64,000 nt of DNA from Prionace glauca (taxonomy: Eukaryota > Chordata > Chondrichthyes > Carcharhiniformes > Carcharhinidae): the NCBI GenBank assembly GCA_037974335.1, contig CM075729.1:111024437-111088436 (forward strand), read 5' to 3'. A model generated the notes under the pieces. It saw only the letters and a list, made by a program, of their open reading frames with translations, searched no databases and had not been told where the DNA came from. The position numbers and the translations under genes were made by a program. Shown here piece after piece: positions 1 through 10,411 of the stretch (positions are counted from its first letter, which is position 1; each line of letters opens with the position of its first letter).

Positions 1-2900
1 CCCTTAAACTATGCAGTTCAGTTCAGCCACTCCCTGTGGCAGCGAGCTCCACATTCTCATCACTCTTTGGGTGAAGAGGTTTCTCATGAATTCCCCATTG
101 GGTTTCTTGTATTGATGGCCACTGGAAAGGCTCTTCCCACAAGAAGGACACTCTCAATGTTTCTGTCTATAAAAAACCTTTCATAATTTTAAACTCCTCG
201 ATTAGATCAACTCTCAGCCTTCTGTTTTCCCGAGAGCAGAGACCCAGCCGGTTAATTCTTTCCTGAGATGTCCACGCACTCATTTCTGGAATCATCTCCG
301 TAAATCTTCTCTGCACTCTCTCCCCTGACTCTATATCCTTTGTATCAAATGGTGATTGGAACTGCACACGGTCTTTAAATGGGGTCTAACCAAGGTTTGG
401 CAATCACATCCCTGCTTTACAATTCTATTCCTCCAGAAGTAAAACCTGGTTTTCGATTGTATTTTATTTCCTAACCTGTAACTGTATGTTTACTGATTGG
501 TGTATTTGTACACCAAGATCCTTTGTTTCTCAACCCTCCCTATTCATCGTTAACTGAAAAATACCTCACGTTTATCTGTGCTGAACTTCATTCACCAACT
601 ATTTGCTGAAGTTTATTCATGTCCTATTAATTTATTCCAGTTCTCCTCAATATCAAATAATTCCCCCAATTTGGTGTTATCCATAAATTAAGAAATGGTT
701 TTTTTGATTCCAATATCCAAGTTATGGAGTGTAAGTTGTGAATAACAGTGATCCCAACACTGATCCTTGTGGAATGATGGAGGAGCCCAGCACATCAGTG
801 CAGAAGATAAAGTCGAATTATTCACAGCAATCTTCAGCCTGAAGTGCCGAGTGGATGATCCATCTCAGCCTCCTCCAGTGGTCCCCAGCATCTCAGATAC
901 CAGTCTCCTGATAATTCAATTCGCTTCACGTGATATCAAGAAACGGTTGGAGGTACTGGATACTGCAAAGGCAATGGGCCCTGATAACATTCCACCAATA
1001 GTACTGAAGACTTGTGCTCCAGAACTTGCCGCTCCCCAAGCCAAGCTCTTCCAGTACAGTTACAACACTGGCATCTACCCAACAATGTGGAAAATTGCCC
1101 AGCTATGGCCTGGACACAAAAAGCAGGACAAATCCAACCCAGCCAATTACTGCCCAGTCTACTATCGATCCCCAGTAAAGTGATGGAAGGGGTCATCGAC
1201 AGTGTTATCATGCAGCATCTGCTCAGCAATGCCCAGTTTGGGTTTCACCAGGGTCATTCAGCTCCTGACCTCATTACAGCCTCAGATCAAACATGGACAA
1301 AAGAGCTGAATTCCAGAGGTGAGATGAGAGTGACAGCCCCTGAAATCAAGGCCACATTTGACCGAGTGTGGACCAAGGAACCCGAGCAAAACTGGATTCA
1401 GAAGGGGCAAACTCTCCGCCGGTTGGAGTCAGACCTGGTACATTAGAAGATGGTTGTGGTTTTGGAGGATCAGTCATCTCAGCTCCACGACATCTCTGCA
1501 GGAGTTCCTCAGGGTAGTGTCCGAGGCCCAAAAATCTTCAGCTGCTTCACCAATGACCTGCCCTCCACCAGAAAGTCGGAAGTGGGGATGTTCGCCGCTG
1601 ATCACACAACATTCAGCACCATTCGTGACTCCTCGAATACTGAAGCAGTCCTTGATGGCGGCGCGGGCTCGTTGGGCTGAAGGGCCTGTTTCCCAGGCTG
1701 TTTTTGTTCTTTGTTCAAATGCAACAAGATCTGGACAAGATCCAGGCTTGGGCTGACAAGTGGCAAATAACATTCACCCCATACAAATGCTAGACAATTA
1801 CCATCACCAATAAGAGACACTCTAACCATCTCCCCTTAACATTCAATGGTGTAACCATCACTGAATCCCCCACTGTCAACATCCTTGGGGGTGATCACCA
1901 TTGACCAGAAACTCAACTGGTCTCACCACATAAACACAGTGGCTGCAGGACAGGTCAGAGGCTAGGAATACTGTGGCAAATAATTCACTTCCTGACTCCC
2001 CAGAGCCAAAACACCACCAACAAAGCACAAGTCAGGAGTGTGATGGAATACTCCCCACTTGCCTGGATGGGTGCACCTCCAACAACACTCAAGAAGCTTG
2101 ACACCATCCAGGATAATGCAGCCCACTTGATTGGCACCACATCTACAAACATTTAATCAGTCTACCACCAACGCTCAGGAACAGCAGTGTGTACTATCTA
2201 CAAGATGCACTGCAGCAATTCACTGAAGGTCCTTAGACATCACCTTCCAAACACACGACCACTTCCATCTAGAAGGACAAGGACAGCAGATAAATGGGAA
2301 AACCACCACCTGCTATTTCCCCTCCAAGTGACACACCATCCTGGCTTGGAAATATATCACTGTTCCTTCATGGTCACTGGGTCAAAACACTAGAATTCCC
2401 TCCCTTACAGCACTGTCACCACCACCTTCTCAAGGGCAATGAGGGATGGGCAATAAATGCTGGTCAGTCAGCGACACCCATGACCCATGAATGAATAAAA
2501 AACAAAATTTCCATTTTGTCTCTCTGAATAACTCCCTTTACTCACTCTCTGTTTTCTGTCTCAAAGTCAGTGAGTGATCCATTTTGTCACTCACCCCCTA
2601 ACTCCACTTGCTTTGACCTTGTCAATCAATCCATCACGAACCCCCTTTTCTATTACATTTTAAACATTATATATTATATCTATTATATTATCATTGTCTA
2701 TTCCCTTTGTTACATCATCAAAAAATCCACTGAGTAAAACAACATTTTCAATTTCAAAATCCATGCTGAGTATTCATTGTTATCGTATTTGATTTTAGAT
2801 TTTCATGAATTGTCTCCAATCGAAGGAATTCCATTATTTTTCTGAATACTAATCTTAATCTGACTGAAGTAAACTTCCAGGATGCATTGGGTCCTGTCCT
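1..2900 (-). mobile_element. CR1-like LINE fragment, interrupted by a younger LINE
   Basis: Degenerate non-LTR retrotransposon (LINE) remnant on the minus strand, present at 1-774 and 2503-2900 with a second LINE between. The minus strand at 167-367 gives a CR1-type ORF2 C-terminal stretch (key words VQRRFTEMIPEM, ERINRLGL, DLIEEFKIMKG). Around 620-760 the translation resembles the RT region around FADDTKLG in degraded form, and 2560-2900 resembles the preceding RT block. The same element lies at 22131-23285 and 48536-49690, inside intron 4 of genes 2 and 3, so it predates the duplication. By position, the missing transmembrane exon of gene 1 would sit about 470 bp left of base 1. Confidence 0.7.
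775..2502 (+). mobile_element. 5'-truncated Jockey-superfamily LINE (L2/CR1-like), copy-specific
   Basis: Reverse-transcriptase-encoding LINE fragment read in several frames. Visible RT blocks are AKAMGPDNIPPIVLKT near 970, GFHQGHSAPDL near 1240, SAGVPQGSV near 1495 and the catalytic box region, here FAADHTTF near 1590 rather than the expected F-x-D-D. Several frameshifts and stops separate these blocks. The C-terminal part continues to about 2450 and the 3' end is an A-rich ATGAATGAATAAAAAA tail. The paralogous positions in the other duplicons (about 22905 and 49310) lack it, so it inserted after the duplication. The 5' half of the element (endonuclease) is missing. Confidence 0.85.
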
Positions 2901-2944
2901 ACTGTAATATTTGATTCATTATTGTCACATGTATTGGTACACAG

Positions 2945-4050
2945 TGAAAAGTATTGTTCCTAGGATATCCTGGGCCTTGTCTATCCTGTGATATCTCAGG
3001 ACACACCAGGCCCTGTCTACCTTCAAATACCCCAGCAACACCATGCCCTACCTCCTCTAATATCCCAGGACACACCAGGCCCTGTCAATCCTCTAATACC
3101 CCAAGCACATTGGGCCCTACCTCCTGTAATATCCTATGATACTCTGGGTTATCACATACAGTAATATTCCAGGATACACCAGGCCCTGTAAGGCTGTAAT
3201 ATCCCAGAATACACGAGGATTTGACCTATTATAATAGCCCAGGATACACTGCATTCTGAATCACTGCAGTATCCCAGGATACAGTGGGTTCTGTCAGGCT
3301 GCAATACCCCAGATACACTCGGCCCCACCATACTGTAATATCCCAGAGCACCCCAGGTCTGGACTTACTCTAATGTTCAATGATACACCAGGCCCTATGT
3401 GACTGCAATATCCCATGTAACCTATATCATGTCATACTGTAATATCCCAGGATACCCAGGCCCTGTTACACTGTAATATCCCCAGATATACCAACACCAT
3501 TCATACCGTAATATCCCAGGATACACCAGGCTGTGTTTACTGTAATATTGCAGGATACACCAACACCAGTCATCCATTAATATCCCACGATATTCTGGGC
3601 TTTGTTGTATTGTAATCCCAGGATCCACCCCTACCCATGCCACAATAACATTCCAAAATGGACTGGGTCTTGTTGTACAATAATATCCCTGGACAAACTA
3701 GGCTCTGTTATACTCTAATATCCTGAGTAAATCAGGCCTTTGTGTACAGTCACATCTGAGGATACATTTGGCCTTGTCCCTGCTGTAATATCCCAGGATA
3801 CACTGGGCCCTGACCAAACAAAGGATCTCATGATACACAGCGCCCTGTCCCACAGTAATGCCCAATAACGCAGTGGGTCCTGGATCACAGTTATTTCCCA
3901 AAAAGCACCAGACCCTATCGTGCTGTAATATCCCAACGTACACCAGGCCTTATCCATCCTGTAATATCCCATCACACACTGGATCTTGTTGCACTGAAAT
4001 ACAGCAGGATACAGTGGGGTATGTTTGATATCAAATCCACGGACACACAA
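2945..4050. repeat. About 35-bp degenerate minisatellite, expanded copy
   Basis: About 31 diverged tandem units of 33-37 bp built on TGTAATATCCCAGGATACAC followed by CAGGCCC. It lies in intron 4 of gene 1, downstream of alpha3 on the minus strand. The equivalent tracts of genes 2 and 3 (23290-23690 and 49690-50080) have only about 11 units, so this copy is expanded or the others contracted. Units are diverged from each other, unlike the 25-bp and 39-bp arrays, suggesting an older or less homogenised array. Confidence 0.75.
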
Positions 4051-4226
4051 TTATTTCCCTCTGATGGTGGTGCCATGACATATAACACATTGAAGGTTAA
4101 TATTTATTTCCCTCTCTCTGTATCCCGGGTCTCAGGCTGTCCTGGGCTGACAGCTCAGCACTGACCCTCCCTCCTGTGATCCTGCTCTGAGGCTGGGTCC
4201 TCTCTAACAGTGAGAAACAGTCTTAC

Positions 4227-4490
4227 CGTAAATCACCTCCAGTGTCTCCTTCATCCCGCTGTGTTCCACCCGACAGGAATACTCGGACTGGTCCTCTGGA
4301 TCAAACTCGATCCATTTCCGGATCTGGTAGGTGCTGTCGTGATTGGGTAAGATCCCAGTGGACAGAGTCTCACCAATCACCACTCCGTCTCTCCACAGAT
4401 TCACCTCGATGGCCTGAGGGTAAAACCCGGTGACGGCACAGGACAGCCGGTTAGAATCACCCAGACGGGTAAAGGACACGACGGGGGCAA
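4227..4490 (-). CDS. Gene 1 alpha3 (Ig C1-set) exon
   Basis: 264-bp exon, phase 1 at both ends, between acceptor CTCTCAG|TTGCC and donor TTTACG|GTAAGA. It encodes the membrane-proximal Ig-like domain, beginning VAPVVSFTRL, with the disulphide cysteines in RLSCAVTGFYP and the C1-set signature YSCRVEH. It differs from the gene 2 exon at three residues (V/I, S/A, E/V). The reading frame is intact although the gene is 5'-truncated. Confidence 0.93.
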
Positions 4491-4554
4491 CTGAGAGAGA
4501 AAGAAAGAGGAGTCAGTACAGGAACCTCGAGATAGAGAGACCCGGCATCACCCC

Positions 4555-7500
4555 CTTCACCGACTCTCACTCCCCCCTCACTCACCGACACTCACTCCCC
4601 CCTCACTCACCGACACTCACTCCCCCCTCACTCACCGACTCTCACTCCCCCCTCACTCACCGACTCTCACTCCCCCCTCACTCACCGACTCTCACTCCCC
4701 CCTCACTCACTGACGCTCACTCCCCCCTCACTCACCGACTCTCACTCCCCCCTCACTCACCGACTCTCACTCCCCCCTCACTCACTGACTCTCACTCCCC
4801 CCTCACTCACCGACTCTCACTCCCCCCTCACTCACCGACTCTCACTCCCCCCTCACTCGCCGAATCTCACTACCCCCCTCACTCGCCGACTCTCACTCCC
4901 CCCTCACTCACCGACACTCACTCCCCCCTCACTCACCGACTCTCACTCCCCCCTCACTCACTGAATCTCACCCCCCCTCACTCACCGACTCTCACTCCCT
5001 CCTCACTCACCGACTCTCACTTCCCCCTCACTCACCGACTCTCACCCCCCCTCACTCACCGACTCTCACTCCCCCCTCACTCACCGACTCTTACTCCCCC
5101 CTCACTCACCGACTCTCACTCCCCCTCACTCACCGACTCTCACTCCCCCCTCACTCACCGACTCTCACTCCCCCCTCACTCACCGACTCTCACTCCCCCC
5201 TCACTCACCGACTCTCACTTCCCCCTCACTCACCGACTCCCGCTCCCCCCTCACTCACCGACTCTCGCTCCCCCCTCACTCACCGACTCTCGCTCCCCCC
5301 TCACTCACCGACTCTCACTCCCCCCCACTCACCGACTCTCACTCCCCCCTCACTCACCGACTCTCACTCCCCCCTCACTCACCGACTCTCACTCCCCCCT
5401 CACTCACCGACTCTCACACCCCCCTCACTCACCGACTCTCACTCCCCCCTCACTCACCGACTCTCACTCCCCCTCACTCACCGACTCTCACTCCCCCCTC
5501 ACTCACCGACTCTCACTCCCCTCCTCACTCACTGACTCTCACTCCCCCCACACTCACCGACTCTCACGCCCCCCTCACTCACCGACTGTCAATCCCCCCT
5601 CACTCACCGACTCTCACTCCCCCCTCACTCACCGACTCTCACTCCCCCCTCATTCACTGTCTCTCACTCCCCCCTCACTCACCGACTCTCACTCCCCCCT
5701 CACTCACCGACTCTCACTCCCCCCTCACTCACCGACTCTCACTCCCCTCCTCACTCACGGACTCTCACTCCCCCCTCACTCACCGACTCTCGCTCCCCCC
5801 TAACTCACCGACTCTCGCTCCCCCCTCACTCACCGACTCTCACTCCCCCCCTCACTCACCGACTCTCACTCCCCCCTCACTCACCGACTCTCACGCCCCC
5901 CTCACTCACCGACTGTCACTCCCCCCTCACTCACCGACTCTCACTCCCTCCTCATTCACTGACTCTCACGCCCCCCTCACTCACCGACTCTCACTCCCCC
6001 CCTCACTCACCGACTCTCACTCCCCCCCTCACTCACCGACACTCACGCCCCCCTCACTCACCGACTCTCACTCCCCCCTCACTCACCGACTCTCACTCCC
6101 CCCTCACTCACCGACTTTCACTCCCTCCTCACTCACCGACTCTCACTCCCCCCTCACTCACCGACTCTCACTCCCCCCTCACTCACCGACTCTCGCTCCC
6201 CCCTCACTCACCGACTCTCGCTCCCCCCTCACTCACCGACTCTCACTCCCCCCCTCACTCACCGACTCTCACTCCCCCCTCACTCACCGACTCTCACGCC
6301 CCCCTCACTCACCGACTGTCACTCCCCCCTCACTCACCGACTCTCACTCCCTCCTCATTCACTGACTCTCACGCCCCCCTCACTCACCGACTCTCACTCC
6401 CCCCCTCACTCACCGACTCTCACTCCCCCCTCACTCACCGACTCTCACTCCCCCCTCACTCACCGACTCTCACTCCCTCCTCACTCACCGACTCTCACTC
6501 CCCCCTCACTCTCCGACTCTCACTCCCCCCTCACTCACCGACTCTCATTCCCCCCTCACTCGCCGACTCTCACTCCCCCCTCACTCACCGACTCTCACCC
6601 CCACTCACTCACCGACTCTCACTCCCCCCTCACTCACCGACTCTCACTTCCCCCTCACTCACCGACTCTCACCCCCCTCACTCACCGACTCTCATTCCCC
6701 CCGCACTCGCCGACTCTCACTCCCCCCTCACTCACCGACTCTCACTTCCCCCTCACTCACCGACTCTCACCCCCCCTCACTCACCGACTCTCACTCCCCC
6801 CTCACTCACCGACTCTCACTCCCCCCTCACTCACCGACTCTCACTCCCCCTCACTCACCGACTCTCACTCCCCCCTCACTCACCGACTCTCACTCCCCCC
6901 TCACTCACCGACTCTCACTCCCCCCTCACTCACCGACTCTCACTTCCCCCTCACTCACCGACTCCCGCTCCCCCCTCACTCACCGACTCTCGCTCCCCCC
7001 TCACTCACCGACTCTCGCTCCCCCCTCACTCACCGACTCTCACTCCCCCCCACTCACCGACTCTCACTCCCCCCTCACTCACCGACTCTCACTCCCCCCT
7101 CACTCACCGACTCTCACTCCCCCCTCACTCACCGACACTCACTCCCCCCTCACTCACCGACTTTCACTCCCCCCCTCACTCACCGACTCTCACTCCCCCC
7201 TCACTCACCGACTCTCACTCCCCCCTCACTCACCGACTCTCACTCCCCCCTCACTCACCGACTTTCACTCCCTCCTCACTCACCGACTCTCACTCCCCCC
7301 TCACTCACCGACTCTCACTCCCCCCTCCCTCACCGACTCTCACTCCCCCCTCCCTCACCGACTCTCACTCCCCCCTCAGTCACCGACTCTCACTCCCCCA
7401 CTCACTCGCCGACTCTCACTCCCCCCTCACTCGCCGACTCTCACTCCCCCCTCACTCACCGACTCTCACTCCCCCCTCACTCACCGACTCTCACTCCCCC

Positions 7501-8197
7501 TCACTCACCGACTCTCACTCCCCCCTCACTCACCGACTCTCACTCCCCTCCTCACTCACTGACTCTCACTCCCCCCTCACTCACCGACTCTCACTCCCCC
7601 TCACTCACCGACTGTCACTCCCCCCTCACTCACTGACTCTCACTCCCCCCTCACTCACCGACTCTCACGCCCCCCTCACTCACCGACTGTCATTCCCCCC
7701 TTCACTCACTGACTCTCACTCCCCCCTCACTCACCGACTGTCACTCCCCCCTCATTCACTGACTCTCACTCCCCCCTCACTCACCGACTCTCACTCCCCC
7801 CTCACTCACCGACTCTCACTCCCCCCTCACTCACCGACTCTCACTCCCCTCCTCACTCACGGACTCTCACTCCCCCCTCACTCACCGACTCTCGCTCCCC
7901 CCTCACTCACCGACTCTCGCTCCCCCCTCACTCACCGACTCTCACTCCCCCCCTCACTCACCGACTCTCACTCCCCCCTCACTCACCGACTCTCACGCCC
8001 CCCTCACTCACCGACTGTCACTCCCCCCTCACTCACCGACTCTCACTCCCCCCTCATTCACTGACTCTCACGCCCCCCCTCACTCACCGACTCTCACTCC
8101 CCCCCTCACTCACCGACTCTCACTCCCCCGTCACTCACCGACTCTCACTCCCCCCTCACTCACCGACTCTCACTCCCCCCCTCACTCACCGACTCTC
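4555..8197 (-). repeat. 25-bp minisatellite filling intron 3 of gene 1
   Basis: About 146 tandem units of 25 bp. In the gene-sense (minus) strand each unit carries TGAGAGTCG|GTGAGTGAG followed by a G-run, which repeats the true exon 3 donor. The first unit overlaps the last nine bases of the alpha2 exon. Higher-order structure is visible: a rare CGACTCCCGCTC variant and its neighbours recur 1725 bp apart (about 5235 and 6960), equal to 69 units. The plus strand is open for 457 codons because three units make 75 bp; this is not a gene. Confidence 0.95.
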
Positions 8198-8462
8198 AAT
8201 TCTCTCTGTCCGTACTCCAGGTATTTTCTCAGCCACTCGATACACTCCATCTCCAGGTAATGTTTCCATTCCTGAATGTCATCAGACAGCCGATTCCAAC
8301 TATTTTTGGTGATCTCCCCCCAGGGCACCGGGGTCACCCACACCATGTGATCCTTGTCGAAGCTGAGAAAATCATGTCCGTCCCACCCATACTGGATGAA
8401 TCCACTCGTGGTCCCATCATCCCTCAGGTCACAGCCAGTCATCAGCTGGTGGACATGGATCC
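8190..8462 (-). CDS. Gene 1 alpha2 exon
   Basis: 273-bp phase 1-1 exon between ATCCACAG|GGATCC and GAGTCG|GTGAGT. It starts GIHVHQLMTGCDL with the first alpha2 cysteine (C101 equivalent) and ends ECIEWLRKYLEYGQREL with the second (C164 equivalent). T143 and W147 equivalents are kept (ITKNSW). The frame is intact. It differs from gene 2 alpha2 at about 20 of 91 residues. Confidence 0.92.
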
Positions 8463-8483
8463 CTGTGGATCAGAAACACAAAC

Positions 8484-8687
8484 AGCCAATCAGAGACAGT
8501 CCCATGAGACTCACTCGCACACAGCCAATCAGAACCATTCTCACTGGGTGATCTCATCCGACCAGCCAATCAACATCAACTACTCTGCCCCCTCCCCCAT
8601 TCACAGCCAATCAGAGCCAGCCTCAATCCCTCCACACATTCACAGCCAATCACATTTCCTGTCACATCTCCAATCGCAGCCAATCAG
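8484..8687 (-). promoter_or_regulatory. Six CCAAT/Y-box motifs in intron 2 of gene 1
   Basis: AGCCAATCA-type motifs start at 8484, 8523, 8564, 8605, 8644 and 8678, spacing 34-41 bp. In gene sense they read CTGATTGGCT, which matches the MHC Y box bound by NF-Y. An extra CCAAT lies at 8670. The motifs and spacing are seen directly; binding is inference. Confidence 0.6.
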
Positions 8688-8798
8688 CCTCTGGCTCCCG
8701 GTTCCTGATCCACTCTGGGTTTCTCCTCATTCCCACCTGGATCCCCGGGTGCTGGGAGAGTGAGCACTCACCTCCTGTCTGGTTGCTGCGGGACATGA

Positions 8799-9392
8799 CA
8801 GCATTCCACTTTGTTATATTGTACAAGGGAGAAATAAAAAGAGTGCAGAGTAAGAGACAGAGTCAGAGTGAATGGTGGCTCTGAGACACAGATGATCAAA
8901 ACCAAGTACTGGTTCCAGGAAACCTTGTAAAGTCTGTTTTTTACCTAGAAAACTTCCATCAAAGAGACAATCTTAATGATATTAAAACGGAGACAGGCAC
9001 AGTATTAATCTCACACTCAGAGTCAGTTGCCTGTTGTAATCTCTGCAGATTTCAGACAAAAATGCTTTGTGTAATAAATGATTGTGTGCAAGAATATTTC
9101 TGAGACCAGGCCACATTTATTTACTCATTAATTCAGGTGTAATGAAGTCAGACAGTTTTGTCTGTGGGCTCAGTGAATGCACATTGCACAATGAGTGTGT
9201 CTTGGAAGTGAAATGTGGCTTCCTGTTTCACATGGTGGGAAAGCATTAGAACTGTTCATATATGGCAGAGAGCAGAGCTGTGGGGCTGTTCAGCTTTGCT
9301 GGCAAGGACAGAAAAGTAGAACACTTTTTCTTCAATGAGAGACTTAGGTGCACTCTGCAAGAAACACAAAAAATCCATGATATAGAAATCAC
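8799..9392. other. Duplicated non-coding flank, no gene seen
   Basis: Sequence shared with about 29587-30545 and 61980-63090 in the other duplicons. It is recognisable from CCACTTTGTTAT at its start through CAGTATTAAT and the TTTATTTACTCATTAATTCA stretch. No exon, RNA gene or coding frame is supported. In duplicon 2 a SINE interrupts it and in duplicon 3 a LINE does. Confidence 0.7.
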
Positions 9393-9705
9393 AGAATCCC
9401 AACGGTGCAGAAGAAGGCCATTCGGCCCATCAAATCTGCACTCAATTCTCCACCAGAGCATCTTACACAGGCCCTATTCCTGGAACCCAGCTAATCCCCC
9501 TAATTTACTCATCTTTGAACTCTAAGCACCAATTTAGCATGGCCAATCAACATGTCAGAGGAAACCGACGATCTTGGAGTCAGTCCACACCAGCACAGGC
9601 AAAACATGCAAACTCCATACGGACATCCAGATTCCAAAGCCGGAATTGAACCCGAGTCCCTGGTTTGTGAGGCAGCAATACTAACCACTGTGCCACGTGA
9701 CTTCC
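9393..9705 (-). mobile_element. tRNA-derived SINE (HE1-like), ancestral copy
   Basis: Full-length shark-type SINE in reverse. The 3' tail part (ATAGAAATCACAGAATCCC and CATTCGGCCCATC) is at low coordinate and the tRNA-like head (reverse of GGCACAGTGGTTAGT) ends near 9702. B-box-like sequence is visible in reverse as GGAATTGAACCCGAG. Paralogues at 30547-30875 and 63090-63415 show it predates the duplication. Confidence 0.7.
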
Positions 9706-9839
9706 TTCAGAAACTGATCAGAAAAGCAAATGGTACCTTCATCTTTATAGCAATGGGATTCGAGAACAGAACAAAAAATTCTTGCTCCAAATTTAAAGAC
9801 CGTTGCTGAAACTGCAATTCTGTGTAGAGTTATCCTGGA

Positions 9840-10330
9840 ATTTGTACAGAGAAGGTTTAACTGGCTGATTCTTGGAATGATTGGGATTTGTTTTATGAGG
9901 AAAGGTTGTGCAGGTTGGGGAATTATTCATTGGAATTTAGAAATGAATAGAGTGATCTCACTGAAACAAGTTAGATTCTGATAAGGCTTCATTGGTAAGA
10001 CACTGAAAGATTCTTTCTGTTGGTGAGCAATAAAACATGAGGGCAAAGGCTCAGGGTAAGAGGTGAACCAGTTAAAATGACAAGAAATTTCTTCACTCAC
10101 CTTTGTGATTTACAACCACAGAAAATTAAAGATTAATTCTTCCTGAAGATATTGAAGATAAATAGATCTGTGGTATCTCAGGGAATGGGGGTTACAGAGA
10201 GCAGGACTGAATGACAAGATGAGGCAGAATTTCAGCTATGATTGTGTTGGAACGATGGACAGGTTCAAGAGGTTGAATGAACTACTTTGCTGTTCTCTCT
10301 CACGTTCTCTGCTGACTTATGGTTCAGATG
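9840..10330 (+). mobile_element. CR1-like LINE 3' fragment
   Basis: Degenerate LINE 3' segment in plus orientation, ending in the typical phrase near TGAACTACTTTGCTGTTC. Paralogues are at 31085-31570 and 63540-63657. It contains no usable frame and directly precedes the 39-bp array. Confidence 0.6.
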
Positions 10331-10411
10331 TAAGCCCAGCAATCCCAAATCACACTCCATCACCCACAGAAATCACTGGACACAAAGGGACCAGCATTAT
10401 CAGTACCTCTG

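Larger units (their letters stand above)
4227..8798 (-). pseudogene. MHC class I gene 1, 5'-truncated pseudogene
   Basis: Class I heavy-chain gene that retains alpha3 (4490 down to 4227) and alpha2 (8462 down to 8190) with intact frames and splice sites. It keeps only the last 27 bp of alpha1 (8798 down to 8772, coding LMSRSNQTG-like residues ahead of the donor). At 8798/8799 the sequence jumps to material that lies about 3.7 kb further upstream in duplicon 2 and 4.9 kb in duplicon 3. The promoter, leader and about 90 percent of alpha1 are therefore gone. The junction shares only about one base between partners, consistent with end joining. Without leader and alpha1 it cannot make a normal class I chain. 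The transmembrane and tail exons, if present, lie outside the window. Confidence 0.88.

Noticed and set aside
4242-4433. 63-codon plus-strand ORF repeated at 23832-24023 and 50239-50430
   Set aside because: Shadow of the alpha3 exon on the opposite strand.
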